Shown here in pieces: positions 54,341 through 63,841 of a DNA stretch of 64,000 nt. Within the stretch, counting starts at the first letter, position 1. Each line of letters begins with the position of its first letter. This DNA comes from Nitrosomonas sp. (GTDB lineage Bacteria; Pseudomonadota; Gammaproteobacteria; Burkholderiales; Nitrosomonadaceae): NCBI GenBank assembly GCA_024281995.1, contig JAMWZW010000007.1, positions 82,249 to 146,248 of the forward strand, written 5' to 3'. Both the position numbers and the translations under genes were made by a program. Below the pieces are notes generated by a model. That model saw only the letters and a list, made by a program, of their open reading frames with translations, did no database searches and was not told the origin of the DNA.

Positions 54341-56380
54341 ATGGGTGAATTTGATTTCAAGTACCGAGCATTTGTATCTTATAGTCATGTAGCAGATGAT
54401 CGACTTGCGCCCATCCTGCAGCGATGTCTTCAGCTTATTGGGAAAAAATGGTATCGACGTTCAACCGTTAAGATTTTTCTAGATCAAATAAGTCTATCGG
54501 CAGCTCCTGAACTTTGGCTTGAGATTGAAGCTAATTTGGCCCAATGTCAGTTTTTTGTATTAATGGCTTCAGTTCAAGCAGCAAAATCAATTTGGGTACG
54601 GAAAGAAGTTCAATGGTGGCTTCAGCACCGAGGTATCGAGAGCTTGTTTATTGTTGTGACAGATGGTGAAATTTTCTGGCATCCAGATTCGAACGATTTT
54701 GACTGGGAAAAAACGACTTCCTTGCCGCTAGATTTCCAGCGTTGTTTTCGCAGTGAGCCGTTATATGTTGATTTGCGATGGGCGAAAGAAAAAGATGGTC
54801 TCTCGCTTCGGCACGTTAAATTTAGGGATGCAATACTAACTCTTGCTGCTCCCCTATATGGGCGACCGAAAGACGAGCTTGATAGTGAGGAAATTCGTCA
54901 GTACCGTAGTTTTCGTATAGCAGCGACTGGAGCAGCATTCATCATTGGCATTCTTACGCTAGTATCCGCTTACCTTTTTACGCATGCACAGCAAGAGGCA
55001 GTACGAGCCGAGACTAACTGGCGGACAGGAGAATCACGCAAACTGGCTGCTATGTCGATTGATAAGCTTGAAAATGGTAAAAGCATTGATGATGCCATTA
55101 AGATTGCTGTCATGGCATGGAAGCTTGAGTCAACCAATGAAGCAAAAGCTGCACTTCAAAAAATAGAGCAGGCATCATCTGAAATGGCTCGTGTTCTGGG
55201 TCGGCACACGAGAGGTGTTGCTGCGCTTGCGTTCAGTCCAGATAGTTCATTATTGGCGACGTTGGGCAGAGACGGATCTATCTTGTTATGGAAATCGAAC
55301 GCATGGGTCCAGGATGGAAATATATTAGTTGGTGGACTAAGTAATGATGGTCCTCAATGCAGAGGATTGCCTTCTTGCAAGATCTCGCAATTATTGTTTA
55401 ATGAATCAAATTCCCGTTTACTGGTGTGGGAGTCGACAGGGGCGATGGAGTTGTGGGATCTGCGGAACTTTAAGAGACGAGTCATTTCTGAATTCAAACG
55501 TCAGGATAAATCACTCCAAAGTGTAGCAATCAACGCTGATGGAAATTTAATTGCCATCGTCGAGTGGGATGGATCACTTGCCGTTTGGGATGTTGAATCT
55601 GATGTTCTGCAAAGGGTTCCAGAAACGTTTGATATGGGGTTAGTCATTGGCGTGAATTTTGATTCGGATGGTTCTTTGTTGGTAATAGATGAAGTAGTAG
55701 ATGAAGTAGTAGATGAAGTAGTAGATCGTAAATCTCAAGGCATACGGATCAGCAATTGGAATATTGCCACCGGAAAAATAGCTATTGGACCAATCGCGAC
55801 GCTATCCAATGGAATCGGTAGGAGGGGTGTTTCTATTGCTGGTGATATTGAAAAAGTAAGTTTTAGTAGAAATGGAAAGCGAATCATGCTAAAGGGTCAC
55901 TATTACGATTCCCTCGTCGAGATAAGCAGGAATTTGGAGATAAATGAACTAGTGCTACCAGTTCGTATTGAGTGGAATTTTGATCTGGATTCGGATGGAA
56001 AATTACTCTACGTTCAAAAAGGAGATGACTGGGAGCAATGGAACTTATTGGCAACGCCAGTGATACTGTCGAAGGGCTCAGCAAAAGATAAATTTGTAAA
56101 AATGAAATGGAGTTCTGACGGGCGCTGGCGTGCAGAAGTAGGTAAAGAAAAAGTTTCTCTATGGGATATGAATTCCGTTATGGCTGGACCGATCCAAACT
56201 ATAAATGCTCAATGCTTTTTTCAGGAAAAACAATCAGATTGTATCAAACATCTCTGTGAGAAAATCTTACCATCACTGGAAGAGGGACACTTGCGAAAGC
56301 TTTTTGGAATTCACAACTTTCAAGTGATGTACGACAAGTATCAATCGATTATCAATGGTTCACTCTGCGATTATCGCTAA
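54341..56380 (+). CDS. TIR-transmembrane-WD40 protein
   Basis: A 679-residue protein. Residues 5-175 are a TIR-type domain: RAFVSYSHVADD starts it, and E89 in SIWVRKEVQ sits where TIR NADases have their catalytic glutamate. One transmembrane helix spans about 192-214. A helical linker (TGESRKLAAMSIDKLENG; AIKIAVMAWKLE) typical of STAND/WD40 proteins follows, then WD40-like repeats from about 285 (GVAALAFSPDSSLLATLGRDGSILLW; AVWDVES) to near 620. The C-terminus is Cys-containing. It may be an abortive-infection sensor-effector in which the propeller detects a signal and TIR destroys NAD; this is inferred from family knowledge. It stands alone 46 bp after fba and has no recognised defence partner. 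Confidence 0.85.
   Translation: MGEFDFKYRAFVSYSHVADDRLAPILQRCLQLIGKKWYRRSTVKIFLDQISLSAAPELWLEIEANLAQCQFFVLMASVQAAKSIWVRKEVQWWLQHRGIESLFIVVTDGEIFWHPDSNDFDWEKTTSLPLDFQRCFRSEPLYVDLRWAKEKDGLSLRHVKFRDAILTLAAPLYGRPKDELDSEEIRQYRSFRIAATGAAFIIGILTLVSAYLFTHAQQEAVRAETNWRTGESRKLAAMSIDKLENGKSIDDAIKIAVMAWKLESTNEAKAALQKIEQASSEMARVLGRHTRGVAALAFSPDSSLLATLGRDGSILLWKSNAWVQDGNILVGGLSNDGPQCRGLPSCKISQLLFNESNSRLLVWESTGAMELWDLRNFKRRVISEFKRQDKSLQSVAINADGNLIAIVEWDGSLAVWDVESDVLQRVPETFDMGLVIGVNFDSDGSLLVIDEVVDEVVDEVVDRKSQGIRISNWNIATGKIAIGPIATLSNGIGRRGVSIAGDIEKVSFSRNGKRIMLKGHYYDSLVEISRNLEINELVLPVRIEWNFDLDSDGKLLYVQKGDDWEQWNLLATPVILSKGSAKDKFVKMKWSSDGRWRAEVGKEKVSLWDMNSVMAGPIQTINAQCFFQEKQSDCIKHLCEKILPSLEEGHLRKLFGIHNFQVMYDKYQSIINGSLCDYR
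55688..55726 (+). repeat. In-frame 12-bp tandem repeat within the TIR-WD40 gene
   Basis: Three identical copies of GATGAAGTAGTA followed by one more GAT, giving residues 450-462 as DEVV x3 plus D. The reading frame is kept, so slippage would change the protein by four residues at a time in a propeller loop. Confidence 0.9.
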
Positions 56381-56424
56381 GTTTTTGCAATATAGATTTT
56401 CATTTTTTAGTGCGCTACCAAAGG

Positions 56425-56703
56425 TTATGATGAGCTTATAGGTGGAACATATCCTACTGGCTGTTCCGCTCCTGCGCCAAAGAAATGTGCTTCCAGTTGT
56501 TCAGCCAGATACTTACGCGCCTTGGGGTCTGACAGATTGAGGCGATTTTCGTTGACTAGCATGGTTTGGAGTTTAAGCCACTGATTCCAGGCTTCTTTGG
56601 AAACATTGTCAAATATACGTTTACCGAGTTCGCCGGGGTAGGTTTGAAAATCCAGACCTTCGGCTTCGTGGCCCAGTTTGATACATTTCACCATTCTCGC
56701 CAT
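56425..56703 (-). CDS. yggX: Probable Fe(II)-trafficking protein YggX
   Basis: A 92-residue protein of the YggX family, linked in enterobacteria to protection of iron-sulfur clusters from oxidative damage. [27 protein letters not shown]-like N-terminal text with the conserved cysteine, and [18 protein letters not shown] in the middle, are diagnostic. It is convergent with the TIR-WD40 gene. Confidence 0.94.
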   Translation of the reverse strand: MARMVKCIKLGHEAEGLDFQTYPGELGKRIFDNVSKEAWNQWLKLQTMLVNENRLNLSDPKARKYLAEQLEAHFFGAGAEQPVGYVPPISSS

Positions 56704-56809
56704 ATTTATGCTCCTAATTTATCAAAAAATACTTAGTGAGAAAAAAGCCGCCATTATGAAATGTTCTTTGCTTTGCGTAAACAGCCACCGTGAATCTTGC
56801 CTGGAAATG

Positions 56810-58150
56810 CTATAAATGCTTGATCAGAACTTTGGAACGGCGTTGATAATTATAAAAATTCTGCTTTGCCTTGGGTAATTCCGTAGGGGTAGTTACGCTA
56901 AAGCCATGCTCAATAAACCAGTGAGTAGCATGCGTGGTGAGTACAAATAGGGTGTGAATCCCTTGGGAGGCAGCTTGAGCTTCGATATATTTTAGCAAGC
57001 GGTTACCATGCCCAAAATCGCGATAATCAGGATGAATCGCCAAACAAGCCAATTCGCCGGAATTTTCTTCCGGAAACGGATAAAGTGCGGCGCAACCCAA
57101 AATGATGCCATCATGTTCAAAAACGATGAAGCGGTCGATTTCAATTTCCAGTAATTCGCGGCCACGTCTCACCAATATACCTTCGGCTTCGAGTGGTTCA
57201 ATCAGTTTCAGAATGCCACCAACATCATCAATTATTGCTTTTCTGATGGCCTGTAGTGTTTCCTTGGAAATCATCGTACCGATGCCATGATGCGTAAAAA
57301 GTTCTTGCAAAATGGCGCCATCGGTATGGCGATTGATCAAATGCACGCGGGCTACCGACATTTCGCAAGCTTTAATTGCGCATTGTAGAAAAAGTTGAAC
57401 TTCATCGGACAGTTGAGTGGTTATTTTCTTTTTTCCTATTAGTGATTTAGTTCCTTCTACGGTGAGTTCGCGGGGCAATGCAAGTTTATCTTCAGCAGTT
57501 GATGTATGTTGAGTCAGCGTATCCCAGAGAAAAATTAATTTCTCGGCGCGCAAAGCAATGGCGGTCTCCATTGCTACATTTTCCATAGTTAAATTGAAAA
57601 TTTCCCCAGTAGGCGAGTATCCGAGTGGAGAAATAAGCACTACGCTGCCTTGCTCTAAATTTGCGGTAATGGCTTGCGCATTGATTTTTCTAACTTTTCC
57701 GGTATGCAACAAATCGACGCCATGAATTACGCCGTATGGACAAGCGATGACAAAATTACCACTGGAAACCTTAATTGCGGCGTTTGCCATAGGGGAATTG
57801 GGTAGACCCATTGACAGCAAGGCGGCGATTTCGTGATGAATTCTTCCAACCGATTCCTTAACGCACTGCAATGCAGCAGGATCAGTGACACGAATATCCA
57901 TCACGGTTTGAGTTTCCAGTTGTGATTCATCTAGGCGCATTTGAATTTGTGGGCGCGCACCATGCACCAGTACCAGGCGGACACCTAGGCTGGCTAATAA
58001 ATTGATGTCGTGAATAAAATGAACAAATTTTGCATCGGTAATCATTTCACCATTAAAACCGATGACAAAAACCTTTCCCCGGAACGCATTGATATAGGGC
58101 GTAACGGAGCGGAACCAAGAAACAAATTCAGTCGTGATGTGGGCGTTCAT
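56810..58150 (-). CDS. argA: N-acetylglutamate synthase
   Basis: First step of arginine synthesis. The 446-residue protein joins an amino-acid-kinase-like domain (about 20-290, GKVFVIGFNGEMI; LVLVHGARPQI) used for arginine feedback to a GNAT domain (about 300-440, LACLAIHPDYRDFGHGNRLLKYIE with the acetyl-CoA loop). The bifunctional kinase residues are not expected in this class. It lies 37 bp after rsmE on the same strand. Confidence 0.94.
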   Translation of the reverse strand: MNAHITTEFVSWFRSVTPYINAFRGKVFVIGFNGEMITDAKFVHFIHDINLLASLGVRLVLVHGARPQIQMRLDESQLETQTVMDIRVTDPAALQCVKESVGRIHHEIAALLSMGLPNSPMANAAIKVSSGNFVIACPYGVIHGVDLLHTGKVRKINAQAITANLEQGSVVLISPLGYSPTGEIFNLTMENVAMETAIALRAEKLIFLWDTLTQHTSTAEDKLALPRELTVEGTKSLIGKKKITTQLSDEVQLFLQCAIKACEMSVARVHLINRHTDGAILQELFTHHGIGTMISKETLQAIRKAIIDDVGGILKLIEPLEAEGILVRRGRELLEIEIDRFIVFEHDGIILGCAALYPFPEENSGELACLAIHPDYRDFGHGNRLLKYIEAQAASQGIHTLFVLTTHATHWFIEHGFSVTTPTELPKAKQNFYNYQRRSKVLIKHL

Positions 58151-58187
58151 GGTAATTGGTGAAATGAGCTGTTAATAGGTATTCGAA

Positions 58188-58934
58188 TCAATAATCCCCC
58201 CATATTGCTTGGAGCGCCGCAATAGCTGCCAGCGCTGCGCTTTCTGTACGCAAAATGCGTTTGCCTATGCGAATTGGAGCAAAGCCGCTATGTACAATAG
58301 CGGTTTCTTCTTCCTGCGTAAATCCGCCTTCGGGGCCTATAACGAGTGATACGTTAGCATTATCAGTTGGCCGTGAGATATCTCGCAAACCTGTGGGAGC
58401 GGTTGTAGATAGCATGAGATGGACATCGTGTGCTGATTGAGCGGATTTCTTTTGACTTAACCATTGAGGTAAAGGAATTAGCGGAAACACTTGTGGTATA
58501 AGATTTCTGCCACATTGTTCACAGGCTGAAATGACTATTTTTTGCCAGTGTTGTAAGCGCTTGGAGGAGCGTTCATCAGACAAGTGTACGATACTGCGTG
58601 TAGTGCTTACGGGTTGGATGGATGTTACACCGAGTTCTACCGTTTTTTGTATGATCCAATCCATTTTTTCAGTGACGCATATTGCTTGTGCAAGTTCTAT
58701 CTTTATCGGTGATTCGCATTCGATATCATGAAAAGCCTCAATTATGGCAGTGGTGCGAGATTTGCCGATGGTTTCAATGTGCGCAGAATACTCTCCACCA
58801 AATCCGTTAAAAAGTGTAATTGCATCACCTTTTTTTAAGCGCAATACTCGTACAGCATGGTGCTTGTTATCCGTAGATAATTCAACGATTTCTCCTGTGG
58901 CAATTCCTGTTGGGTGATAAAAACGCGCGTGCAT
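58188..58934 (-). CDS. rsmE: 16S rRNA m3U1498 methyltransferase RsmE
   Basis: A 248-residue SPOUT methyltransferase. The N-terminal PUA-like domain ends near residue 70 (HHAVRVLRLKKGDAITLFNG). The knotted SAM site shows LVIGPEGGFTQEEE and IGKRILRTESA near the C-terminus. It is followed on the minus strand by argA. Confidence 0.95.
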   Translation of the reverse strand: MHARFYHPTGIATGEIVELSTDNKHHAVRVLRLKKGDAITLFNGFGGEYSAHIETIGKSRTTAIIEAFHDIECESPIKIELAQAICVTEKMDWIIQKTVELGVTSIQPVSTTRSIVHLSDERSSKRLQHWQKIVISACEQCGRNLIPQVFPLIPLPQWLSQKKSAQSAHDVHLMLSTTAPTGLRDISRPTDNANVSLVIGPEGGFTQEEETAIVHSGFAPIRIGKRILRTESAALAAIAALQAIWGDY

Positions 58935-59090
58935 GATGAAGCCTCAACGTGGTCAATGGCAATTCCCAGAAATATACTCGTGATAATATAGCATGATATT
59001 TGCCCCGTATTGCCGGATCGCCATGTTGATTTTGGTAAGCGATCAATGCAAGTATATGTGAGGGCTATTCATAATTGTAGGGGATAATCA

Positions 59091-59648
59091 ATGGTAAGTT
59101 TACAAACACCGGTGTGTGATTTTGGCTGGAAAGCAATCGATTTTGATTTGCTGGGTATCGATGGAAAACGTTATAACCTTGCATCGGCCAAAGGTGAAAA
59201 TGGATTGCTGGTGATGTTTATTTGCAATCATTGCCCGTATGTGAAAGCAGTGCAAGACCGCATTATTCGTGATGTGAATGATTTAAAATTGCATGGAATT
59301 AATGCAATAGCCATTATGTCCAATGATCCGGCCGATTATCCGGAAGATTCGTTCGACAATATGACTTTGGTAGCTAAACAATTGAATTATCCTTTTCCAT
59401 ATGTTTGGGATGAAACTCAGGAAATTGCCAAGCAATACGGTGCTGTATGTACACCTGATTTTTTCGGTTTCAATAATAAGCTGGAATTGCAATATCGCGG
59501 GCGTCTTGATGCATCACGAAAAGAAGCGGCACCAGTGGATGTGCGCCGGGATTTATTCGAAGCTATGGTGCAGGTGGCTAAAACAGGTCACGGTCCAGAG
59601 GATCAGATTCCAAGTATGGGCTGTTCGATTAAATGGCGGGTGGAATAA
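59091..59648 (+). CDS. Thioredoxin-like (redoxin) protein
   Basis: A 185-residue thioredoxin-fold protein of the AhpC/TSA-like redoxin group that carries CNHCPYV, a CxxC redox motif at about residues 44-47, with no export signal. Its family is common in bacteria, but the substrate is unknown. GGGGA lies 8 bases before the ATG. The next gene overlaps its end by 16 bp if the latter starts at its first ATG. Confidence 0.85.
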   Translation: MVSLQTPVCDFGWKAIDFDLLGIDGKRYNLASAKGENGLLVMFICNHCPYVKAVQDRIIRDVNDLKLHGINAIAIMSNDPADYPEDSFDNMTLVAKQLNYPFPYVWDETQEIAKQYGAVCTPDFFGFNNKLELQYRGRLDASRKEAAPVDVRRDLFEAMVQVAKTGHGPEDQIPSMGCSIKWRVE

Positions 59649-60433
59649 ACGTGCTCGAAAAAGTAATTGAAGTCGTGAAAGATGTTGCGCAGCAGGTAAT
59701 TATGCCGCGTTATTTGCAAGTAGATCGGCAATTGAAAGCGGATGGCAGTTTTTTTACCGAAGCTGATGTAGCAGCACAAAATGCTTTGCTGGATGCTTTG
59801 CAGAGAATTCGTCCTGCAGCTGCGATGGGCGAGGAAATGTCTGATGCTGAACAAAAGGAGCAATGGGAAAAAGGTAAGGCAGGATTATGGAGTATCGATC
59901 CAATTGATGGCACTTCTAACTTTTTCAATGGGCTGCCTTATTTCGCAATTTCGGTTGCTTTTATGGAGTATGGTAAGGGTGTGTTGGGGGTCATTTATAG
60001 TCCGGTAACCGATGAGATGTTTTATGCCACAAAAGGCGGAGGTGCTTTTCTTAATGGTATTGCTTTGCCAATTAAGCGATATGTGCCAAATTTAAAAAGT
60101 GCCACAGCCAATGTGGACTTGAAACGACTTGATCGGAACTTAGCAGCAAAAGTGGCTGCCTATCCACCCTATGCGTCGCAGCGAAATTATGGCGCTTGCG
60201 CATTGGAGTGGTGCTATACCGCAGCCGGCTATTTTGATTTGTATTTGCACGGGGGACAAAAACCATGGGACTATGCCGCCGGTTCTCTCATTCTTGAAGA
60301 AGCAGGTGGGAGTATGTGTGGTTTTGATCAGGATGATTACTGGGCGGGATCACCGTGGCAACGATCTGTGATTGCGGCGTTGGATGCTGGGTTATTTGCT
60401 CAGTGGCGTGATTGGGTACGTGAAAATCGCTAA
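59633..60433 (+). CDS. Inositol-monophosphatase-family phosphatase (possible histidinol-phosphatase HisN)
   Basis: A 266-residue metal-dependent phosphatase. Lithium-sensitive phosphatase motifs are present: FFTEADVAAQ, GEEMSD, WSIDPIDGTSNF with the metal-binding aspartates, and KPWDYAAGSLILEEAGG. Family members act on inositol phosphates, histidinol phosphate or sugar phosphates, and the sequence alone does not decide. The start may be ATG 59633 (overlapping the upstream gene) or GTG 59651. Confidence 0.85.
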   Translation: MAGGINVLEKVIEVVKDVAQQVIMPRYLQVDRQLKADGSFFTEADVAAQNALLDALQRIRPAAAMGEEMSDAEQKEQWEKGKAGLWSIDPIDGTSNFFNGLPYFAISVAFMEYGKGVLGVIYSPVTDEMFYATKGGGAFLNGIALPIKRYVPNLKSATANVDLKRLDRNLAAKVAAYPPYASQRNYGACALEWCYTAAGYFDLYLHGGQKPWDYAAGSLILEEAGGSMCGFDQDDYWAGSPWQRSVIAALDAGLFAQWRDWVRENR

Positions 60434-60485
60434 AATAACAAATTTTGTGATATAGAGATAATTTGAAGTGGAATAGGGCGTTCAA

Positions 60486-61940
60486 TTGAAAATTATAATT
60501 CTGGGCGCAGGGCAAGTAGGTTCCTCAGTTGCAGAAAGTTTGGTCAGCGAAGCTAATGACATTACCGTAGTGGATATTGATTCGAAGCGGCTGGCATTAT
60601 TGCAAGATCGCTTCGATTTACGGACAGTTGTTGGCAATGCCTCGCATCCATCGGTGCTTACAAATGCAGGTGCGCACGATGCGGATATGGTTTTGGCAGT
60701 TACTGAAAATGATGAAACCAATTTAGTTGCTTGTAAGCTTGCCGCTACTTTATTTAACACACCCACAAAAATTGCACGGATTCGATCGACAGAGTATTTG
60801 ACTCATCCTGAGATTTTCTCAAACGAAAATTTTTGTGTTGATTTTGCTATTAGCCCAGAACAAATCCTCACTGAATATATAGAAAAGTTAATTGAGTTTC
60901 CTGAAGCACTGCAGGTGCTTGATTTTGCATCTGGAAAAGTAAGCTTGGTGGCGGTTCGAGCATTGAAAGGGGGTGCTTTAGTTGGACAGCAGTTGCAAGA
61001 ATTGCGCAAGCATGTTCCTAATGTCGATACCCGGGTAGCAGCCATTTTTCGTAAAGATCGACCAATAATTCCTGAAGGTGATACGGTTATCGAAGCTGAA
61101 GATGAAGTATTTTTTATTGCAGCAACTGAAAATATCCGTGCAGTGATGCGCGAATTAAGAAGCATGGATAAGCCTGTTAAACATGTGATGATCGCTGGTG
61201 GAGGGAAGATTGGTAGGCGTCTGGCTCAGACGTTGGAGAATGATTATCAAGTTAGAATTATTGAGCACAATTATCAGGCTTGCGAACGCCTAGCGGAAGA
61301 AGTGAACAATACCTTGGTTTTGCATGGTGATGCAACTGATGAAACATTGCTGGAAAGCGAGAGTATTGCAGATATGGATATGTTTTGTGCGCTAACGAAT
61401 GATGATGAGAATAACATTATGTCATCGCTGCTAGCAAAACGATTGGGAGCGCATAAAGTTATTTCATTAATCAACCGCCGTGCTTACGTCGACCTAGTGC
61501 AAAGTGGTGGTATTGATATCGCCATTTCACCCGCACAAGTTACGATTGGTTCATTATTGGCTTATGTTAGGCATGGTGATGTGGAAGCGGTTCATAGCTT
61601 ACGACGCGGAGCCGCAGAAGCTTTGGAATTGGTGGCACATGGTGATGCTAAATCGTCCAACGTGGTAGGTAGAAAAATTGAAGATGTCAAGTTACCCAAA
61701 GGTGCGACTATCGGTGCTATCGTTAGAGGTTTGCCAAAATCTGCGGGCATTTTTGGTAGAAATCTGATAGCAGAAATGCAAGAAGAACCGCATCGTAAAT
61801 CTGATGACAATATACATGTCATTATCGCACACCATGACACAATTATAGAGCAAGAAGATCATGTTATCTTGTTTGTGATCAATAGAAAGATGATTCGCGA
61901 AGTAGAAAAACTCTTTCAAGTCAGTGTTGGATTTTTATAA
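60486..61940 (+). CDS. trkA: TrkA, NAD-binding subunit of the Trk potassium system
   Basis: A 484-residue cytoplasmic regulator with two RCK_N/RCK_C pairs: Rossmann motifs IILGAGQVGSSVAESL at the N-terminus and IAGGGKIGRRLAQTLE near residue 235. NAD(H) or ATP binding controls the channel. Translation starts at TTG (60486): the conserved KIIILGAGQVG begins immediately and no ATG precedes it in frame. trkH starts 12 bp downstream, so both subunits are made together. Confidence 0.95.
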   Translation: MKIIILGAGQVGSSVAESLVSEANDITVVDIDSKRLALLQDRFDLRTVVGNASHPSVLTNAGAHDADMVLAVTENDETNLVACKLAATLFNTPTKIARIRSTEYLTHPEIFSNENFCVDFAISPEQILTEYIEKLIEFPEALQVLDFASGKVSLVAVRALKGGALVGQQLQELRKHVPNVDTRVAAIFRKDRPIIPEGDTVIEAEDEVFFIAATENIRAVMRELRSMDKPVKHVMIAGGGKIGRRLAQTLENDYQVRIIEHNYQACERLAEEVNNTLVLHGDATDETLLESESIADMDMFCALTNDDENNIMSSLLAKRLGAHKVISLINRRAYVDLVQSGGIDIAISPAQVTIGSLLAYVRHGDVEAVHSLRRGAAEALELVAHGDAKSSNVVGRKIEDVKLPKGATIGAIVRGLPKSAGIFGRNLIAEMQEEPHRKSDDNIHVIIAHHDTIIEQEDHVILFVINRKMIREVEKLFQVSVGFL

Positions 61941-61952
61941 GTAAGCGTCGGC

Positions 61953-63410
61953 ATGAATAGGCTTTTTGCAGTTGTTAATGTTCTGAGCAAGATGGTTTTG
62001 ATATTCGGACTTACCATGCTTATTCCTCTGGCTTTGGCAGAATGGAATGATGATGGTGCGCGTTCAGTGTTCGAAGAATCAATTTTGATTACTTTGGGAT
62101 GTGGTGTGGTGATGTGGCTGGCAACGTATCATTATAAGCGTGAGCTGCAAACAAGAGATGGTTTCTTGTTGGTTGTGTTGGTTTGGTCAGTGCTACCTGT
62201 TTTTGCCATGCTTCCTTTGTTATTTTATTTGCCCGAGCTTAACCTGAGTATGGCTTATTTTGAGGCTGTTTCAGGATTAACGGCTAGTGGTGGTACGGTA
62301 TTGTCAGGATTGGACCATCTGCCTCTATCAATTAATCTATGGCGCGGTGAGATTATATGGCTTGGTGGAATGGGATTAATTGTGCTGGCTGTGGCGATCT
62401 TGCCATTGCTTGGTGTCGGTGGTCGGCAGTTAATGAATGCCGAAATACCAGGGCCAATGAAAGAAAATAAACTAACTCCTCGCATTGCTGAAACTGCTAA
62501 AGGGTTATGGACTATTTACGCGAGCTTAACTTTAATTTGTGCCATTACCTACAAGTGGGCTGGAATGAATTGGTTTGATGCGGTTATGCATGCATTTACT
62601 ACTCTGGGATTGGGCGGATTCTCGTCTCATGACGCCAGTTATGGATATTGGGATTCGCCGCTGATAGAAGCGATCGCAATTGTATTCATGTTAATTGCGG
62701 GGATAAATTTTGCAACTCACTTTCTGGTCTGGCGAGGAAAAAGTTTAATCGCTTATCGTTATGATTCTGAGGTTGGTTGGTACCTTATTATTGTGCTAGG
62801 TAGTTGTATTGCACTGGCAATGTATTTATGGGTTGTGGATATTTATACAGACCCATTGACAGCGTTACGTTATGCGGCTTTCAATATTGTTTCTGTTGCA
62901 ACAACTACCGGATACAGTAATACGGATTACAATCTATGGCCTATGTTTATGCCATTGTGGATGCTGTTTTTATCGGGTTTTTGCACATCTTCGGGTTCTA
63001 CTGGTGGTGGTATAAAAATGATTCGTGCTCGAATTTTATATCAGCAGGTGTATCGAGAAATGATCACCATCATGCATCCCAATGCGGTTATTCCAGCCAA
63101 GTTAGGTAGAAGTATTATCGCTAGTCGTGTCATTCTTGCAGTACTTATTTTTTTGTTTGTTTATTCAGCAAGTATTGTGATAATGACACTTATATTGACA
63201 TTGAGTGGATTAAATTTTATTACCGCTTTTTCTGCTGTAGTAGCTTGTATCAATAACTTAGGTCCAGGTCTTGGTGAGGTGGGGCCAGCAAATACTTATG
63301 CGTCGTTAACTGATTTTCAAACTTGGGTGTGTAGTTTTGCTATGTTACTAGGTAGATTGGAGTTTTTTACATTGCTTGTTATATTTACACCTGCTTTTTG
63401 GCGAAAGTAA
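61953..63410 (+). CDS. trkH: TrkH, potassium-translocating subunit
   Basis: A 485-residue inner-membrane potassium transporter of the Trk/Ktr/HKT superfamily. Four pore-loop repeats carry the filter-like strings SGLTASGGTVLSG, TTLGLGGFSSHD, VATTTGYSNTDYN and NLGPGLGEVGP, each with the selectivity glycine. It lies 12 bp after trkA. Confidence 0.95.
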   Translation: MNRLFAVVNVLSKMVLIFGLTMLIPLALAEWNDDGARSVFEESILITLGCGVVMWLATYHYKRELQTRDGFLLVVLVWSVLPVFAMLPLLFYLPELNLSMAYFEAVSGLTASGGTVLSGLDHLPLSINLWRGEIIWLGGMGLIVLAVAILPLLGVGGRQLMNAEIPGPMKENKLTPRIAETAKGLWTIYASLTLICAITYKWAGMNWFDAVMHAFTTLGLGGFSSHDASYGYWDSPLIEAIAIVFMLIAGINFATHFLVWRGKSLIAYRYDSEVGWYLIIVLGSCIALAMYLWVVDIYTDPLTALRYAAFNIVSVATTTGYSNTDYNLWPMFMPLWMLFLSGFCTSSGSTGGGIKMIRARILYQQVYREMITIMHPNAVIPAKLGRSIIASRVILAVLIFLFVYSASIVIMTLILTLSGLNFITAFSAVVACINNLGPGLGEVGPANTYASLTDFQTWVCSFAMLLGRLEFFTLLVIFTPAFWRK

Positions 63411-63442
63411 ATTTTCTTCTACTCAAATAATGGGGAGTTTTC

Positions 63443-63841
63443 GTGAATAATGCCAGTTCATTGAAAGGTGTTAAGGTCATGATTATCGATGATAGTAATA
63501 CGATCCGGAAAAGTGCGGAAATTTTTTTGAAATCTTCAGGTTGCGAGGTTCTGTTGGCGGAAGACGGATTCGAAGCAATGTCGAAGATTGTCGATAATTC
63601 TCCAAATATCATTTTTATTGACATCGTTATGCCGCGTTTAGATGGTTATCAAGCATGCCTGCTTATCAAGAGAAATCCTATTTATCAATCCATTCCCGTG
63701 ATTATGTTATCCAGTAAAGACGGTTTATTCGATAAGGCTAAGGGGCGAATAGTAGGATCGGATGATTATTTAACAAAACCATTTACTGCCGAGGGTTTTT
63801 TGAGCATAATACGAAAATATGCGACAACCTGCGTTGCATAG
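63443..63841 (+). CDS. pilG: PilG-type chemotaxis response regulator for twitching motility
   Basis: A stand-alone receiver domain of 132 residues. VMIIDDSNTIRKSAE gives the acidic pocket, FIDIVMPRLDGYQ the phosphorylated Asp and GSDDYLTKPFT the conserved Lys; the wording matches PilG of the Pil-Chp system that controls type IV pilus extension. The start is GTG at 63443, preceded by GGGGAG. A new ATG with weak upstream purines appears at 63995 at the window edge and may begin the next pil-chp gene (pilH in many genomes). Confidence 0.9.
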   Translation: MNNASSLKGVKVMIIDDSNTIRKSAEIFLKSSGCEVLLAEDGFEAMSKIVDNSPNIIFIDIVMPRLDGYQACLLIKRNPIYQSIPVIMLSSKDGLFDKAKGRIVGSDDYLTKPFTAEGFLSIIRKYATTCVA

